64,000 bases of DNA from Archegozetes longisetosus (lineage: Eukaryota; Arthropoda; Arachnida; Sarcoptiformes; Trhypochthoniidae): NCBI GenBank assembly GCA_018873245.2, contig JAEMBT020000001.1, positions 3,100,001 through 3,164,000 of the forward strand. The letters are read 5' to 3'. The notes beneath the pieces were generated by a model that saw only the letters and a list, made by a program, of their open reading frames with translations, did no database searches and had not been told where the DNA came from. Position numbers and translations under genes: made by a program. Below, in pieces: positions 36,191-49,660 of this stretch (within the stretch, counting starts at the first letter, position 1; the number at the start of each line of letters is the position of its first letter).

Positions 36191-37285
36191 CCTCCCATTT
36201 AATCGAAACATTTCTAATTGAACACCAGAAGTAGGGGAAAATCACACGAAACGGATTTCAAAAATGTGAAACCAAATAACGTTTTATATTTCACCTGTGC
36301 TGGTATGGCTTCCTCTCCCAGTTTTGCCCACATTTTAGGCAGAATGAGGTATTGGTAGCGAGCATTGTTTAGATGTGTGGGTAAAGAAAGTCAGGGGAAA
36401 GTCTGGACTGTTAGGGAATGGGTCTGTGGAGTGTGAGTTTTGTGTTTGATCCCCCGCCTGGATAGCAAGTGAGATGAAGCACGCACTGAGCACGTCATGG
36501 GAACGCGCTTTGAAGCCAATTCCCATCCCTGCAAAATATTTAACAGCGTGTGCATCACATAAGGTCAGCTATAAAGACAGCTATTCTACAATTTGCCAAA
36601 AGACCCGTTGCTTTTCGTGTGTCAGACTGAAGGTGGACATGAATAGCAAAAAATAATAATCAAATTCAAGCCCAAAGCCAATATCTTTTATTTTTCTCTC
36701 TTTTGCAGTTCTGTCGCTCATTCTTTGAGATGAAGAAAAGCTTTCTTTCAATTAAGGAAAAAGTGAATCAAAGTGAGAAAAAAGAGCACAATAGGAGTGA
36801 TACAATTTAAAGATAGCAAAGTTTGCGAGTTGTGTAACGTTGTGCTGGACAAAACATGCCATGTGTGCACTCAAGTGTGTCAACATATCACACAACTGTC
36901 AATACAACAATTATTCGGGCTTTAAAGTCCAACTGAAAACTTGATTGCAATAAAAGTTTGACATTAAGTGGCTTTTAAAGCATACATCAGAGCAAACTCA
37001 ATGAATGCTAATAACTCGTAGTCATACAAAATGAAAATAGAAATTATAATAAGAGATCCCTAATGTCTATGTAAGCTTTATTCCCACTCTGGATAATAAC
37101 TACGCGTAGTAGACATCCTAAACCAAAAAATACTTATAATAGCTGTAATCACTATCGAATTGCGAGTAATTGCTTGTATTGCTTCCATTTCTTCCATTCC
37201 TTTTTCTATAGATAGATCTTTGCAGCGTTTAACAGACTGTGTGAACGAATGATCAGGAATTGACTGCATCGTCAACTTCTATATG

Positions 37286-37287
<2 letters not shown>

Positions 37288-37321
<34 letters not shown>
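37288..37321. repeat. (GA)n microsatellite
   Basis: A pure GA run of about 17 units. Confidence 0.95.
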
Positions 37322-37323
<2 letters not shown>

Positions 37324-38400
37324 ATGAACAGAAATAATAGTAAAAGAAGTTCGAGGTATGATTCAGTCTAAAATTACTGATTGATATGAAAGTTGTCTCG
37401 CACTCCCCTTAATGTAATTGGGTTTAGTTAGATTATGTTTTCCCAAATCTCTACTGCTTTATATTGGGTTATAATTAGATACGTGCGCACTAACTATTTT
37501 TCATTTGATTCTAACAAACATTAATTAATGGAAAACACAATTAACGCAATCAAATCAAATTATCAGGCCCTGGGAACTACATATGACCTTCTGATTGATC
37601 CGTAGATAGTATTTAGGACATCTGTGAATATTGGCTGAAGTTTGCTTCGACTTAAAGGCAGATTAGCTGAAGAGATACATGACTCAGAGCTCTTTTAGTG
37701 TTTGGTTTTGAATTGCTTTACTAATTGCAGCACATTTTTGGCAAATCCGGACTTGTTTTTTTAGTATTTAGTCAAAATTCATCAATTATTCATGAACTCA
37801 TCACTTCCATTAATCGATTACTCTCAAGACGGATCGGTCATAACTTTCAAGTCTACTAACAGTTTTTAGAATAAGCGAATTTAGCATAACAAATAAACCT
37901 TTATAATAATATATATCATAAGTTTGATCACAAAACTGAGTTGCGAAACATAAAAGAAAAAATACACTAAAAGCATGGATGCATAAAGTTTGAACTTTAA
38001 TTTTGAGAAAAACCCGAGAATTAGTCGTTAATTTATGTGAAATTCTTCATAAATTAGAACAAAAGAACAATTCAAGATGTTTAGTCTAGTAATATATTCA
38101 TAAAATTAACTAATAATTTAGTATTTCTCCAAACTTTTATAATTTATGATTAGTTTTGGAATGCATTAATCAGAGCAAACCACCAGGACTATAATCAAGC
38201 TTTACTTCATTAAATATAATAAAACTTAATGCATTTAATCTAAATAATATAAAATTAAATCATTTGAATGAAAATTGCAAAAATTAGAAGCATTACTGCA
38301 AGTTTGAGGACACGATTACACAATTAAAAAAAGTATTGTACATAAGTTAAGAGTGAGATATTCTGGTAGGGAGATAGAGCAAAGAAACAAGCAGCTGGAC

Positions 38401-38408
38401 TATAAATG
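38401..38408 (+). promoter_or_regulatory. possible TATA box of Hey
   Basis: TATAAATG at 38401 in a GA-rich context, 466 bp upstream of the ATG. A start near 38430 would give a ~435-base leader. The only support is motif and position. Confidence 0.3.
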
Positions 38409-38574
38409 TGGAGAGTGATGCTGGCGAAAGAAAAAGTAAGGGGTAAAAGGGGAACTCATATGAGAGCGTGTCTTGTGTGGGACCACTTATATTACAAGTA
38501 GAAATGGTGCAAGCTAGATTTCAAACTCCGTTATTTCGTAGTAGGCGGGCCGTTCTCACACTCAGACCAGCGAT

Positions 38575-38582
38575 CGTGGGAA
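38575..38582 (+). promoter_or_regulatory. Su(H)/CSL-type site in the Hey 5' region
   Basis: CGTGGGAA followed by AA, a perfect match to the Notch effector consensus YGTGGGAA, 285 bp before the Hey ATG. Hey genes are direct Notch targets in other animals. Confidence 0.45.
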
Positions 38583-38866
38583 AATCGTCCCGAACCCTAC
38601 ATTGGCTCAAATTCAAAGCCCATCCCCTCATAGCCCCCTCGCATTACCTGACCGCTCATCTCTTCCCCTCACTATCACGAGTTGAAGCCAAGGCAACACC
38701 ACCAACACATTACTGAACTTCCGTACGCGTGTTGAACGTATGCACGACCGGCCGTCCCATTGCAAAACTCTATCTAAACGTGTGCACAACTACTTTAGTC
38801 CACAATCGCTTCTCAGCCCTAATGTACCCCTTGAACAGTTGTCCACAACTCTTAGTCAACACTAAT

Positions 38867-41800
38867 ATGAAACGAACAATTAGTGATGTCGACGATTCCG
38901 ACGATTGCGACGATGTGTTCGCTGCCGACGGGATGGCCAACAGTTCCAAGAGGTAGGTTTAGTCATATAAGTTTTTCTAGTGATTGGATGTGTTCTGCGA
39001 GTTTACAAAGTTTTGCACGTGTCGTAAGGAAGTGTGAGTTTTAGCTGTCCATTGCATTAATATAGCATTAATATAGTATTGGATGCATGTCATGCATCCG
39101 ATGCCTTGTGCCTATGCATTTGGTCACTAACACGTGCATGTCTTAATAAATGTGGAAAACTTCTTATGATATCACTTCATCCTCATACGCTTGCAAGTCT
39201 GATCAATTACACCAATTATGACTTTTAATATTGCTTTTTATCGTTTGATTATTGCTTTTTATCGTTTGATTATTGCTTTTTATCGTCTTGATTATTGCTT
39301 TTATAATTTTGATTATTACTTACTATGATTTTGATTATTGCTTACTATCGTTTCGTTTATTATTTTTTATCATTTCTATTAATACTATACGGAAATATAT
39401 ACTTTTCTTAATAACTCTCCTATCACTCAATCCTTCTTCTGATTAATTTATATTAAGTTAAAATTGATGTGTTGCGTGATTGAATGGGTTGTTAATACGT
39501 TTTTATAACTTTGTTCGTAGTTCTCAAATGCCAGCTAATAATGGAGAAGGAACTGCTACTTGTCATCTGTTGAATCGCAAAAAACGCCGCGGAGTAAGTC
39601 ATACATTCATTTTTCTATTTCTTTCAACTACTCTCTCTGTTAATCATTACTTATTTATTTGAATATTTAACATAACTCGAAACTTGAGTTACTATAGAAA
39701 ATATTTTAAACTTACTATATAACTGAAATACTCAAATCCCTTACTCTAGACTACTTTATATTACCTATTATAGTGAAACTGAAATCTCAGTTTGACTAAA
39801 AGACTTATAGACCTTCGATCGTTGACTAACGCTAGCATTTATTTGATTGAAATTTTGAACATATAGATGATAGAAAAGCGACGAAGAGATCGAATAAACA
39901 ATTCACTATTAGAACTGCGACGTCTTGTTCCAGCAGCATTTGAAAAGCAAGGATCAGCTAAATTAGAAAAGGCTGAGATACTCCAAATGACTGTCGATCA
40001 CTTGCGAATGCTTCACGCTAAAGGTAAATATTTTAACCATTAATCAATGTCTTATATTTAGTTTTTATGGTCTCATCTCTATCTCATAACTATATCCAAA
40101 TTATACATTCAGCCGCTCTCTCATTCGTATCCTTTTCTCCATACATTTCACTCCCACCGGTAATTGCATTCAGTTTTTATGCTATTAATGCTTTGATGCT
40201 CATTATTATATCTCATTTCGCCTAATCTATACTATATTTTACATCTCACTTCGTCTAATCTATGCTATATTTTTACCGATAAATTGGGATTATTTAAATG
40301 TGAATTTACGCTCTAATTTCAACACTAAAGAAAAATATTTGTTGCAAAAATTCAGCATTTAATGTACTTTCAATTCTGAAAATGTGTGACAGACACGTCT
40401 ATACGGCACTTTCTATCTTTTGTATATTGTGTTAGCCTCTAATGCAATTTGGAAAAGAAATTTCATTTAAATGTCATCTGAAGTGATCATTCCATTTGAA
40501 AGTCATTTCCGACTATTAGTTGGCAGTAGTATTGAAAAAATAGTTAACGATTCCGCTTATGCAGCCTTAAAATCAGCGATGAATAAAATTTATATAAGAA
40601 TCATAGTTGGAAAAAATTCACTCTTTGTTGGAGTAATACACCTTCAGATGTGCTAAAGTGCCGCAAACGCTTTCTTAAAACTATGTATGCGTTAAGTCAG
40701 CTCTTCTCTATCACCGATTGTTATGCTCTTCACTACCATTACAAACAGTTAATGGGATCATGAGGTGGATCATTCAATGTTCTGAGTATGTGGGGGAGTC
40801 AATCGAAATAGTATTCTTTATTTTTTTGTTAAGACATGCCGATTATTGCAAGAGGAGAGAGGGAGAGTGAGAGAGGGAGAGAGAGAGAGAGTGAGTGAGT
40901 GAGAGAGTGAGAGAGTGAGAGAGTGAGAGAGCAATAATAGTGGGACAGAAATCTGAAAAGCGATAACATAGTAAGGCTAGTATTATTTAGAAACAGCGTT
41001 GTCCTAACAGTCCTGTCCTAACAATCCTGTCCTACTTAGATCATAGATATGAGAAATACATAAGAAAAAAGTGAAATAGAGAGTGGATAGAGAAACGGGT
41101 GCTATGCCTTCAAAAGCATTTACGTTGGGATATGTACAAGACTTGTATTATAGAACTAGTCTCCAGCAACTTTCCCACGCTCTAACTTCACCCTCTATAA
41201 CAGTCACCCTCAAACTCAATCTTACTTCACTACTGCTCATATTATCTTACTTTGCGGTTTGTCTTCTCTACAGGTCGATTCGATCCTATCCACACTTTTT
41301 ACTCTATTATTATTACTTGTTATCATTCCTATAATCAGTACTTTTCAACTTTAAGCACTTTTCAACTTACCATATGAATACATTACTAAATCACTAATTA
41401 TTCTATTTGTATTGCATCTCAATGTTAAGTTTATGCTTTGTTAGAAAATTAATTATCACTCTAATTATTCAATCATTATTGAGTCTGAAATGTTTGAGTT
41501 TGAAGTCTCTGATTTTGAAGTCTCTTATAGCAGTTTTGTTGTATTACCGTGAAAGTTGTAGCAAATCTACACTGAAATAGCTCGAAGTGCTTCTATTCTG
41601 TGAAGTTTCACATCACACAAGCTGGCATAGAACATATATTTAGGAAACGTTTCTAACAATTACACTATACTTTCATTGAATCATATCAAATGTGACAATG
41701 ATTTACAAAGTTTATAACGTGCTAAGTCAGGAGCCGAAAGCTGTTTGAATCTGGGATCGCTGTGAATATATCTTAATAAAATATGATTCTTATATTGGAA

Positions 41801-43513
41801 ATCCGTGTTTAGCCATACTTTGTAACCCGAATAAAACTCAATGATTACACGTGTGATGAGAAAAGTTACTTTGCGTGTCACTCAAACAATATCATTTTGA
41901 GAGCTTGTCAACTCTCATACACGCAATCGATCATCACTCCTAACATGAAAACTTCTATTTTCTTGTCTGCATTCAAAAATTCAGACCTTTTCAAACCATT
42001 TCAAACCAGCTCAAACATAATATAACTTCTAATTTGCGGATGTTTTTGGGAAAAAGTGGTCTTTATTTCTGACTATAGATAGAAATAGTCAAAAATAGAT
42101 CAATAATTTGTATAATTAACTAGTAAGGAATCAGAAGATTTGCAAACTTGCATTTCTGTCACAAGTATTAAATAACTGTTTAATACTGAACAAGTTGAGA
42201 AAATAATAGACACGATTAAAATAAGCACATTTTCAGTCATGAGAAGTTAGTTGAATATAATTATCAATTCCACGAAACTGTATAAAAGGAAACCAAAGTA
42301 GCAACAAATCGTTATTAAAAACCCAAACATCAGACTCACGTTAGCTGAGAAATAGGATGCCTTAGCGGCAATTGCAATACAGGAAAACCTCTCTAACTTT
42401 TACATCCAGTTAAATTGTTTTTAAAAACAAACTAAATAAGTCTATAGAAAATGAAGGCTCGGTTTTATTGTCTTTAAAAATCACGTAGAAGTTAGAGGAG
42501 TTCAACTGTAGAGCTATAAGAACTTATAACTAGTAAATGAGTGAGAGTGCATTAGCCATGAGTCGTTGAATGAATATTACATATGAGATGGGATTTGTTG
42601 GCCGTGGGAAAGGAAAATCAAGTGAAGGAAGTTAGTCAGGCGCTCAACACGCGACTAATATTAGCTTGAATGCAATGCCTTCCCATTTAGGATACTTTAC
42701 TATTCACTATAATTGCACTATTGATATGAGAACTAGAGAAAGGAAGACACAATTTATTCAATTTTTCTCTCTTCCAACTATGTTTCTTTACTCTAATTCT
42801 CTCTCTTTCTCTCCTAATCAGGTTTCGACGCCTTTTCGTTCGACCCCCACAAGTTTGCCACTGACTACCACAGCATCGGCTTTCGCGAATGTGCCGCAGA
42901 AGTCGCCCGATATATGGTGGCCATTGAAGGCATGGACTTACAAGACCCGCTCAGGTTAAGGCTGATGAGTCACTTGCAGTGCTATTCAGCACAACGAGAA
43001 CTGGCTCTTAAGTCCAGTGCAACTCATACCGGATGGAATCCGAGCGCTTTCACAACACCTACATATCCTACTCCTGCACTTCCAGCCTCTCACACATCTA
43101 ACATGTCTTCACTGACATCATTATCAAGTGATTCGATGCCATTGCACGGAACGGCAGCTGTTTCGAGTCACTACACACCTAATGGTAGTCATCACTTTCA
43201 TCACCAGTCAATCGTCGACACATCAAACGTCAGTTCAATAACTGGTCCACAAATGATGAATCATTCCGGTGTTCCTAAATCCAATGGATCTCCTCCGCCG
43301 ATATCTTCTTCAATGCCGATCAATTACCCACCATCGAGTTCGTCATCAATGGCACCAATGGGTTCGAGTAATGCTCACAACGTTCACAACCCGTACTTCG
43401 CGAGTGGATATATGACAGGATCAGGTATTGCAACCAGCAATAGTGGTATTAATCAACAGCAAAACCCATCAGTCAAGCATTACCGTCCATGGGGTGCAGA
43501 ACTTGCCTATTAA
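38867..43513 (+). CDS. Hey: Hey/Hesr bHLH-Orange transcriptional repressor, 4 exons
   Basis: Exons 38867-38952, 39521-39593, 39867-40023 and 42822-43513 join in frame to 335 residues. The ATG ([13 protein letters not shown]) matches the family's acidic start. The bHLH spans about 48-103 ([16 protein letters not shown]...). Gly53 in the basic region, where Hairy/E(spl) proteins have Pro, is diagnostic of Hey. The Orange domain is about 112-160 ([21 protein letters not shown]). A Ser/Pro/Asn-rich linker leads to the C-terminal YRPW motif. The tail after it is GAELAY, a variant of the usual TE(V/I)GAF. The protein is expected to act in the nucleus downstream of Notch, binding CACGTG-class sites as a dimer. 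Intron 3 (2.8 kb) and the upstream region hold Su(H)-type sites. Polyadenylation signal AATAAA at 43801. Confidence 0.95.
39016..39136 (+). promoter_or_regulatory. two CACGTG boxes in Hey intron 1
   Basis: CACGTG at 39016-39021 and 39131-39136. Hey proteins bind this class and repress their own genes in other animals; autoregulation here is an inference. Confidence 0.35.
39228..39375. repeat. ~21-bp tandem repeat in Hey intron 1
   Basis: About six copies of 'attgctttttatcgtttgatt', the first three nearly identical and the later ones decayed. Confidence 0.85.
40851..40931. repeat. GA/GTGA-rich microsatellite in Hey intron 3
   Basis: A compound GA, GAGAGT and GTGA repeat. Confidence 0.9.
41172..42610. 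promoter_or_regulatory. Su(H)-type sites in Hey intron 3
   Basis: TTCCCACG at 41172-41179 (minus-strand CGTGGGAA) and CGTGGGAA at 42603-42610. The interval between them is not itself proposed as an element. Confidence 0.35.
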
Positions 43514-44220
43514 ACACTTTCTCACTCATCCACTTCATCAATAACTATGCAATAATTCTATTGTAAATTATACACTGTCTATGTATAAGTTCACAATTTA
43601 TATTTACTTAAATATATTTTTTATATTAGTCTTTTTGGGTAATAAGGTTTGATCTTTACTACTTTCAAATGATCTCTATTTGCAAACTTTATTACAGACT
43701 TTATTACAAACTTTATGTAGTCATTAATTCAACTTTTCATAAATTATTGTATAAAATCTATTTAAGTGCTGAAATGTATCAAAAAGTTTTAATATTACAT
43801 AATAAACATCTAGTCGATTAAGTAATTATTAAATTATGTTTTCATTATTTAGTCGATACTTTTTCTTACTTAAACCTGCGTTTCAAATCATATATTTGTT
43901 TCTATCAGTATATAGTTGTTTTAGAATCTCAAACAAGTATATCTTAAGTTCTCAATCCTTAGTTTACAAATTGAAGCCCAAGTAGAACCCGATTTAAGTT
44001 ATTGAACGAAAAATTTCATCATTTTAGGGACAATTTAGCCGAAAGTTATCATACTTGAAGTGCTATGAATGAGAGCGCTATCTATTGGTAGTAAACAATA
44101 CGATTCACATTATTTGCTTTGTTGATATACTTTTGAAAACTTCGTATATTTTTCGTATCGAAAACAATAAACTTTAGTTTAAATCAGCTCCTAATAGTTT
44201 TCTGTCTTATTATTAATAAA
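43514..44220. other. Hey-RPAP1 intergenic region
   Basis: It contains the probable Hey 3' UTR with AATAAA at 43801-43806 and the RPAP1 promoter. No distinct promoter motif is recognised and nothing else is seen. Confidence 0.5.
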
Positions 44221-47200
44221 ATGAGTTCAATTAAGAGACCAAAAAGAGATGAAACAGAGGAAGATTTGCTTCGAGAACAAGAACAATTTTTATCTAAAAA
44301 TAATGCCAAAAAAGTGAAAAACGTTTTAAAGGATGAAAATAGTGAGAGAAGTAGTGATACAAAGAATAAAATTGCTGACAATCACGACTTACCGCAAATT
44401 GTTTGTCACATTATTGAGAAGAATGTCAATAATTTTAGTTCATTTCCAGAACCGATCTCCAAATCATCGAATTATGGATTCCCGAAACCCATCCGAAGAA
44501 GTGATGATTTGGTGCCAAAAAGGGGCAAAAGTTTATTCGCACAACAATTGGACAAAAACAAAGGAATTAGTGATGAATTGATGCAAACAAGTGATGAAGA
44601 AGTGACTGACGAAAGTATTGTTGTTGGCAGTGGTTTAGGAATTAATAACTGGAAGAATGAGATAAAGAAAATCCGCGAACAAAACCAACTTTTGATTAAC
44701 CAAATGGACAAAAACGAAGTCTTGAAAATGAGAGAAGAATTGATGAGCAAATTAGATAAAAACACTGTTGATTTCATTAGAAATAAGAGATTTGTTAATA
44801 AGAGTAAAGAGAGAACTGAAGTGTCAACAGATATGCAAATGAATGAAGAGAAACAAGTTGTGCAAAGTAAGGATCCAGTCAATCAAGTTATGGAAACAAA
44901 GGTTTCTGTCAACGAAAATGATTTACCAATAAAACAAAGTGAAGTAAAGGAGCAGAAATGGTTGAATATGGATGTTGTAGAGAAGGATAAATTGTCGTGG
45001 ATGGGAGACTTGCCTGAAAAGCAGAGCTCGTCGTCATCTCAAGTGACAAATAGTGCGCGTTTCGACTTCGAGGGATGTCTAATAGATAACAATGAAGAAA
45101 TTGATGTGCATTTGGGTCTTCATCATCATGGAGAGGATCAGTCAAGTCCAGGCTATACAATTCAAGAATTATATACTTTCGTCGAAAGTAGTTTTAATGC
45201 GCAAAAAGTTATTGGACTTGAAGTGTTTACTAAAATATTCAACAAAGCATATCATGGATTGTTTGACAACTGTTTTAATGAGAATGTTATTATTCAACTA
45301 TTGAAAAGCTCTGCGTTAGTATTGATGACGCGTAAGTGCATTGACGATAGCTCAGAAACAGTTTGGAAAGTGGCCCTCAATGCCTTGCACGCGATGCTTT
45401 GTAATACTATTGTTGACGAGTTGTATCTCGACAGAGGTTTTGTTCTTTTCAATCACGGCTTCGACAATCTTAAGAATATTCCAGACTTGAAACCTTGCTA
45501 TGATTCGAGTATCAAATTGGAAGAGTTGACTGATGAGCAATACTTAGGATTGGATGTGATCGAGTGTTTAGTTAAAAGAACTGCTTTGCTCGAGAGAATC
45601 ACATTTTTGTTAGATTTCAATAAATCTCAATTAGACTCGAAGTGTGTCAACAGTCTGTTGGAAATTTTGATACGAATGTCTAGACACTCACCTGATTCAA
45701 GACAAGCTATAATAAAATGTCCTCATCTTTTGGAAGCAATAATCAAGAATTTTATTCCAGTTTCAATAGTGTTGAGAAGAGATATAGTTTTCAATAAACC
45801 AAATCCTAAAGCATTAAAATTGATTCGTATCCTAACCGAATGCAACTACGAAACAACACTTCAAATAATGAGTGATTTTCCACAAGTGATGGAAGCACTT
45901 AAAGTCTATTTGACACTAAATCCAGAAAATTGTGAAAATGCATCAGAAATACTTCAGCTCTCTATTGAATCACTACGTGTTTGGTTGAACATAATGTCAG
46001 TAAAAGTAGGAATTTCACACTTTTTGGACATGTTGCCAATTGTTATAAAGCAGTTAGAGTTTTGCCAAACCCATAATCCGTTATCTGATTCAAATGGCTT
46101 TGACTGGCAATATAGCGCTACTTTGATATCTCTGGCCAAATACTTTGTTCAACAAAATCCCAATTTCTCTGCTTTCAGTCACTTCATTTCTCTCACTTTA
46201 CTCAAATGGCTTTCAATCCTTAAGAATGAACTCTTTATACCTAACTTTGATGTAAATGTGACCATTTTGTCTGCAATTGAATACTTGTTAGTCGCACAAA
46301 TGGATCGTAAACCACTTTATGACTTGGTCTTTGGAATTATCAATTCAACAACTATTATGAATAAACTGATGGATAGAATGATTGACAATTCAAATTTAGT
46401 TGGACTGAGTGTTGACTCTCAGGGAAATCAAAGAGATTCATCAAATTTGCCATCTTATGGATCAATTTATTATCGAAATTTAGACAACATCGCAATATTG
46501 AATGAGAGATCTCCCATATGTCTTCTACTAGCCTTCGTTCGTACTATGAGAAGTTCACCAAAAGATAATATTAATCAGAAGTACTTTGACCAATATGTGA
46601 TGAAAGTTACCAAAAATTTGAAGTTTAATATAAATTTGAATTTATTTGATCATTACGAATTGAATTTATTGACTCAAATCTGCTTACTTTGTCCGACTCT
46701 ACCGTCCATTCAAACTGATCACGTTTATTCCTTTCTTAATATCTCTTTATTAATGATTAGTTTCATCAAAAATGATGGACTCAAACAGGATTTGTTAAAT
46801 AATGTAGTGTTCAACAAATCAATTCATTCCAATCAAATTACTGAAAGTATTGCTAAACTGAATCTGAACCCACATTTTGACTCCAAAATAACTACAATTC
46901 TACCACAAATCGACTCTTTCGACAGCATTAAAGCTTTATACTACAAGTTTTCAAACTTTGATTCTTCCCATTGGGTATTCGATCCTCTGATCAAGTCTTT
47001 GAAAAACGAGAAATCAGTTACTGTAGAAGTTTATAATTGTCTTTTATTTGTTGATTTAATTGTGACAAACCATAAGAACTATTTGACTCAAATGATCAGT
47101 TCTATGTCGGCTGTGTTTTGTTTGATTTCATCAGTGTTTTTGATACCAGGAGAAGTATTTTTTGATGAATCAGTCCAAACCTTATTATATGACATACTGA

Positions 47201-48181
47201 GAAAGTTATTATCATTTGATGGATTCAAGTGTCAAAAAGAAGATAGAGTTCCACACTTTGAAACAGTTGGTGATTTGTAAGTATAGTGTTAATATTAGAA
47301 TATCAATTTTCATAAACTTCTCTTCCTTTTCAGTTTTGCTCAATTGTTGAATCAGTTCGAATCAGTCTCTTATGGAAATAAACTGTTTATCAATTATCTT
47401 CTGGTATTTTGTCAAAGAAAATCCAGTTCACTCTTCAGAAATAGACTATTTTTTGATAATCCAACAGCTTTAAGAGTGGTTAACATCAATTTCAATGAGG
47501 TTTGAAACTTTAGTAATATTGAGGAAAGAATTATCTGAACAAAATATAAGATTGTATTCAATGATTATGTTGTAACTCATAAAATATCCATAGTATTAAT
47601 GATCATCATTTTGATTGTACATTCAAAAATCAGCTATTAATTTGTATTTTATTAAAGTTTATTTATTCATTCGACTGATCGATGGTTAAGGTTTTTGAAG
47701 ATTAAATTGAATTATCATTAATACTACAAAGAGGCTATGTATAGTCAATCATTTGTATGAATGCTCTACACATAAGTGTATGTCTATAAACATTGTTCAG
47801 ACAATTTTTAAATAGTGTATAAAAACATTTTATGTTTATATGTTTGAATAATCTTTTTAATTACACTTTTAGGTTGTTCTGCCATTAGATAATTTTCTAT
47901 TTCCTATTGAAAACGATTTGGATACTTTGGAAACATATTTAAAGTCACTACTTTGCGGAGCACTTGATCCCAAGCATAGTCCTGTTCTGTATTTGATGGC
48001 AATTCATCACCTAAATCATGCTTTATTTGGTTCATCAAGAGTACTTTCAGATAAAGAGAAACAAAGATTCGATAAGCTCATTCGTTCAGTTCATAATTCT
48101 AGTAATAATGAGTTGAAAACACATTTGTTGAACTACTCACATTTTGATGAGAATGTTGCCCATGGAATGGGTTTAAAATAA
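44221..48181 (+). CDS. RPAP1: RNA polymerase II-associated protein 1, 3 exons
   Basis: Exons 44221-47276, 47334-47499 and 47873-48181 are in phase and give 1176 residues. The N-terminal part has the RPAP1_N-type KRGKSLFAQQL (about 97-107) and a charged, helix-forming stretch. At about 278-325 comes the RPAP1_C signature ARFDFEGCL...LGLHHHGEDQ...GYTIQEL, the most conserved block of the family. The rest is a long helical, armadillo-like region without catalytic motifs. RPAP1 associates with Pol II and is linked to polymerase assembly/nuclear import and Mediator contact in other eukaryotes. The length is a little below the vertebrate protein (about 1390). The 1.0-kb first exon frame shows no breaks. 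AATAAA motifs follow the stop directly (48177 on). Confidence 0.92.
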
Positions 48182-48192
48182 AAAAAATAAAG

Positions 48193-48300
48193 AAATTCGG
48201 CGAAACGGCACATAATCAAAGAAAACTCATCCATGTATTCCAATGAATTTCAAAGGGCAGCAGTGGTATTTAAATAGGTTATGTCCGTTTCGCCGAATTT
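48193..48300. repeat. 108-bp hairpin/MITE with AAATTCGGCGAAAC ends
   Basis: AAATTCGGCGAAACGG at the left is complemented by CCGTTTCGCCGAATTT at the right, directly after the RPAP1 stop. Related 'ttcggcgaaa' motifs recur three times at about 48983-49028, so this is a small mobile repeat family. It would lie in the RPAP1 3' UTR if the first poly(A) signal is skipped. Confidence 0.7.
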
Positions 48301-49660
48301 ACATACAGTTTTCTATAGATGTTTTTGTATAGAGAAACATAGATTGTATATTTGATGAAATAAAATTGATTTTACAGCAACGATAACTTAGTTTGAGAGA
48401 AAAGGGCCATACAATATTCTCGTTGCATTCAAAAATTCAAGTGTTTACAAAAATTCTTAAATTTGCCTGATTTTTATGTCTATACAAAGATGCATTACCT
48501 TAAAAATAATATAAACGAAAATGTCTTGATTTGGACTAAAATTTTATGATATTTTGTTGAAATATTGAATTCTGTTCTCACTTAGCTTCATTCCTGACTA
48601 CGGCGCTGCTCTGAAGAGCAAAATATGTGCTGCAACTTATTTACGGTAGACTGAGAACGCTGCTAACGTTCACTCAAAATCGTATCTTTAATTGAATCAC
48701 TCTATTGCAAAAACTTTGTCATAGAGCAAAAGGTCCTACTTTTTATTTGATTTAAATATTTTTTGGCTAAGTTATTCGCATAAATTAGTTATCCCAATCA
48801 GGGCCTGCATTCTGAAAACTTTGCAAAATTAGCAATATTGCTAAATTGTACAATAAGAATGGATGGTTTGCAATCAATTATTTGCAATCGCCTTATGTTT
48901 TGCAATTTGCAATCGTTCGAGAATGTGGCCCCAGGTTTGCTAATAGGAAAGAAATTTTTTATATGTAGGTACACCTATATGTAAATTCGGCGAAATTTAG
49001 TTCGGCGAAAAGAAATTCAGCGAAATAGTATATTACCTTTAAAGATTTCTGAGAGAAATCCCACTGAAATCTTTCAGAAATCGAATCGACTAACTCAAAT
49101 AATGTTGAACTTAACATAAGAAAGTTACCATAAAAATTATATTCATTTTTCAAATATTTATGTAAAAAGTCTAGGTCCAAATTTGTTCCGCCCAAAACAT
49201 GCACTAGAATTGCTAATTTCTTTAAAGTTGCACCTAATAGGTATTGCGGGAAGAATTGTCTGTTTGTGATGCATGACAGAATTCTAACTCTTGATTTTGG
49301 GATTGATTTCGCATTTCATTATTTAGAATTTGAATAACTAGGAATTATGTGCGAGACTATTTTGTTATAAATTTCAAATTTGATTTGTTTTTGTTACAGT
49401 TCGCAACTTTATTAACCTGTCATATACATTTATATTGTTTTTTTAAATAACTATATAAACTTCATTGAGAGAGCGTTTTATAAAGATAGCTTTGAACTTG
49501 TAAAGTACTAAAATAGTTGATCTTACAGAACATTCAAGTTTTACCAATTCAGATCTTTTAAGCGCATTGAACTTTAGGTATAAACATTGACAAAGTGCTG
49601 CAAAATCTAGAATCTTATTATTTATCTGAACTAATAATAGTTTAATATAATCAAATTAAA
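48301..49660. other. intergenic, no gene
   Basis: No credible ORF. At 49230-49330 a repeat is shared with the flanks of the hAT MITE at the left window end (uninterrupted site). Fragments of the TTCGGCGAAA family lie near 48983-49028. Confidence 0.45.

Larger units (their letters stand above)
31205..38400. other. 7-kb intergenic region between protease and Hey genes
   Basis: No convincing gene on either strand. It holds several simple repeats (listed separately), polypyrimidine runs near 33940-33970, and scattered Su(H)-type sites (TTCCCACG at 32594-32601, CGTGGGAA at 34547-34554). Developmental repressor genes often have such large non-coding flanks, so distal regulatory elements of Hey are a reasonable guess. 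The 96-codon frame at 35223-35513 has one hydrophobic segment but no other support. Confidence 0.45.
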
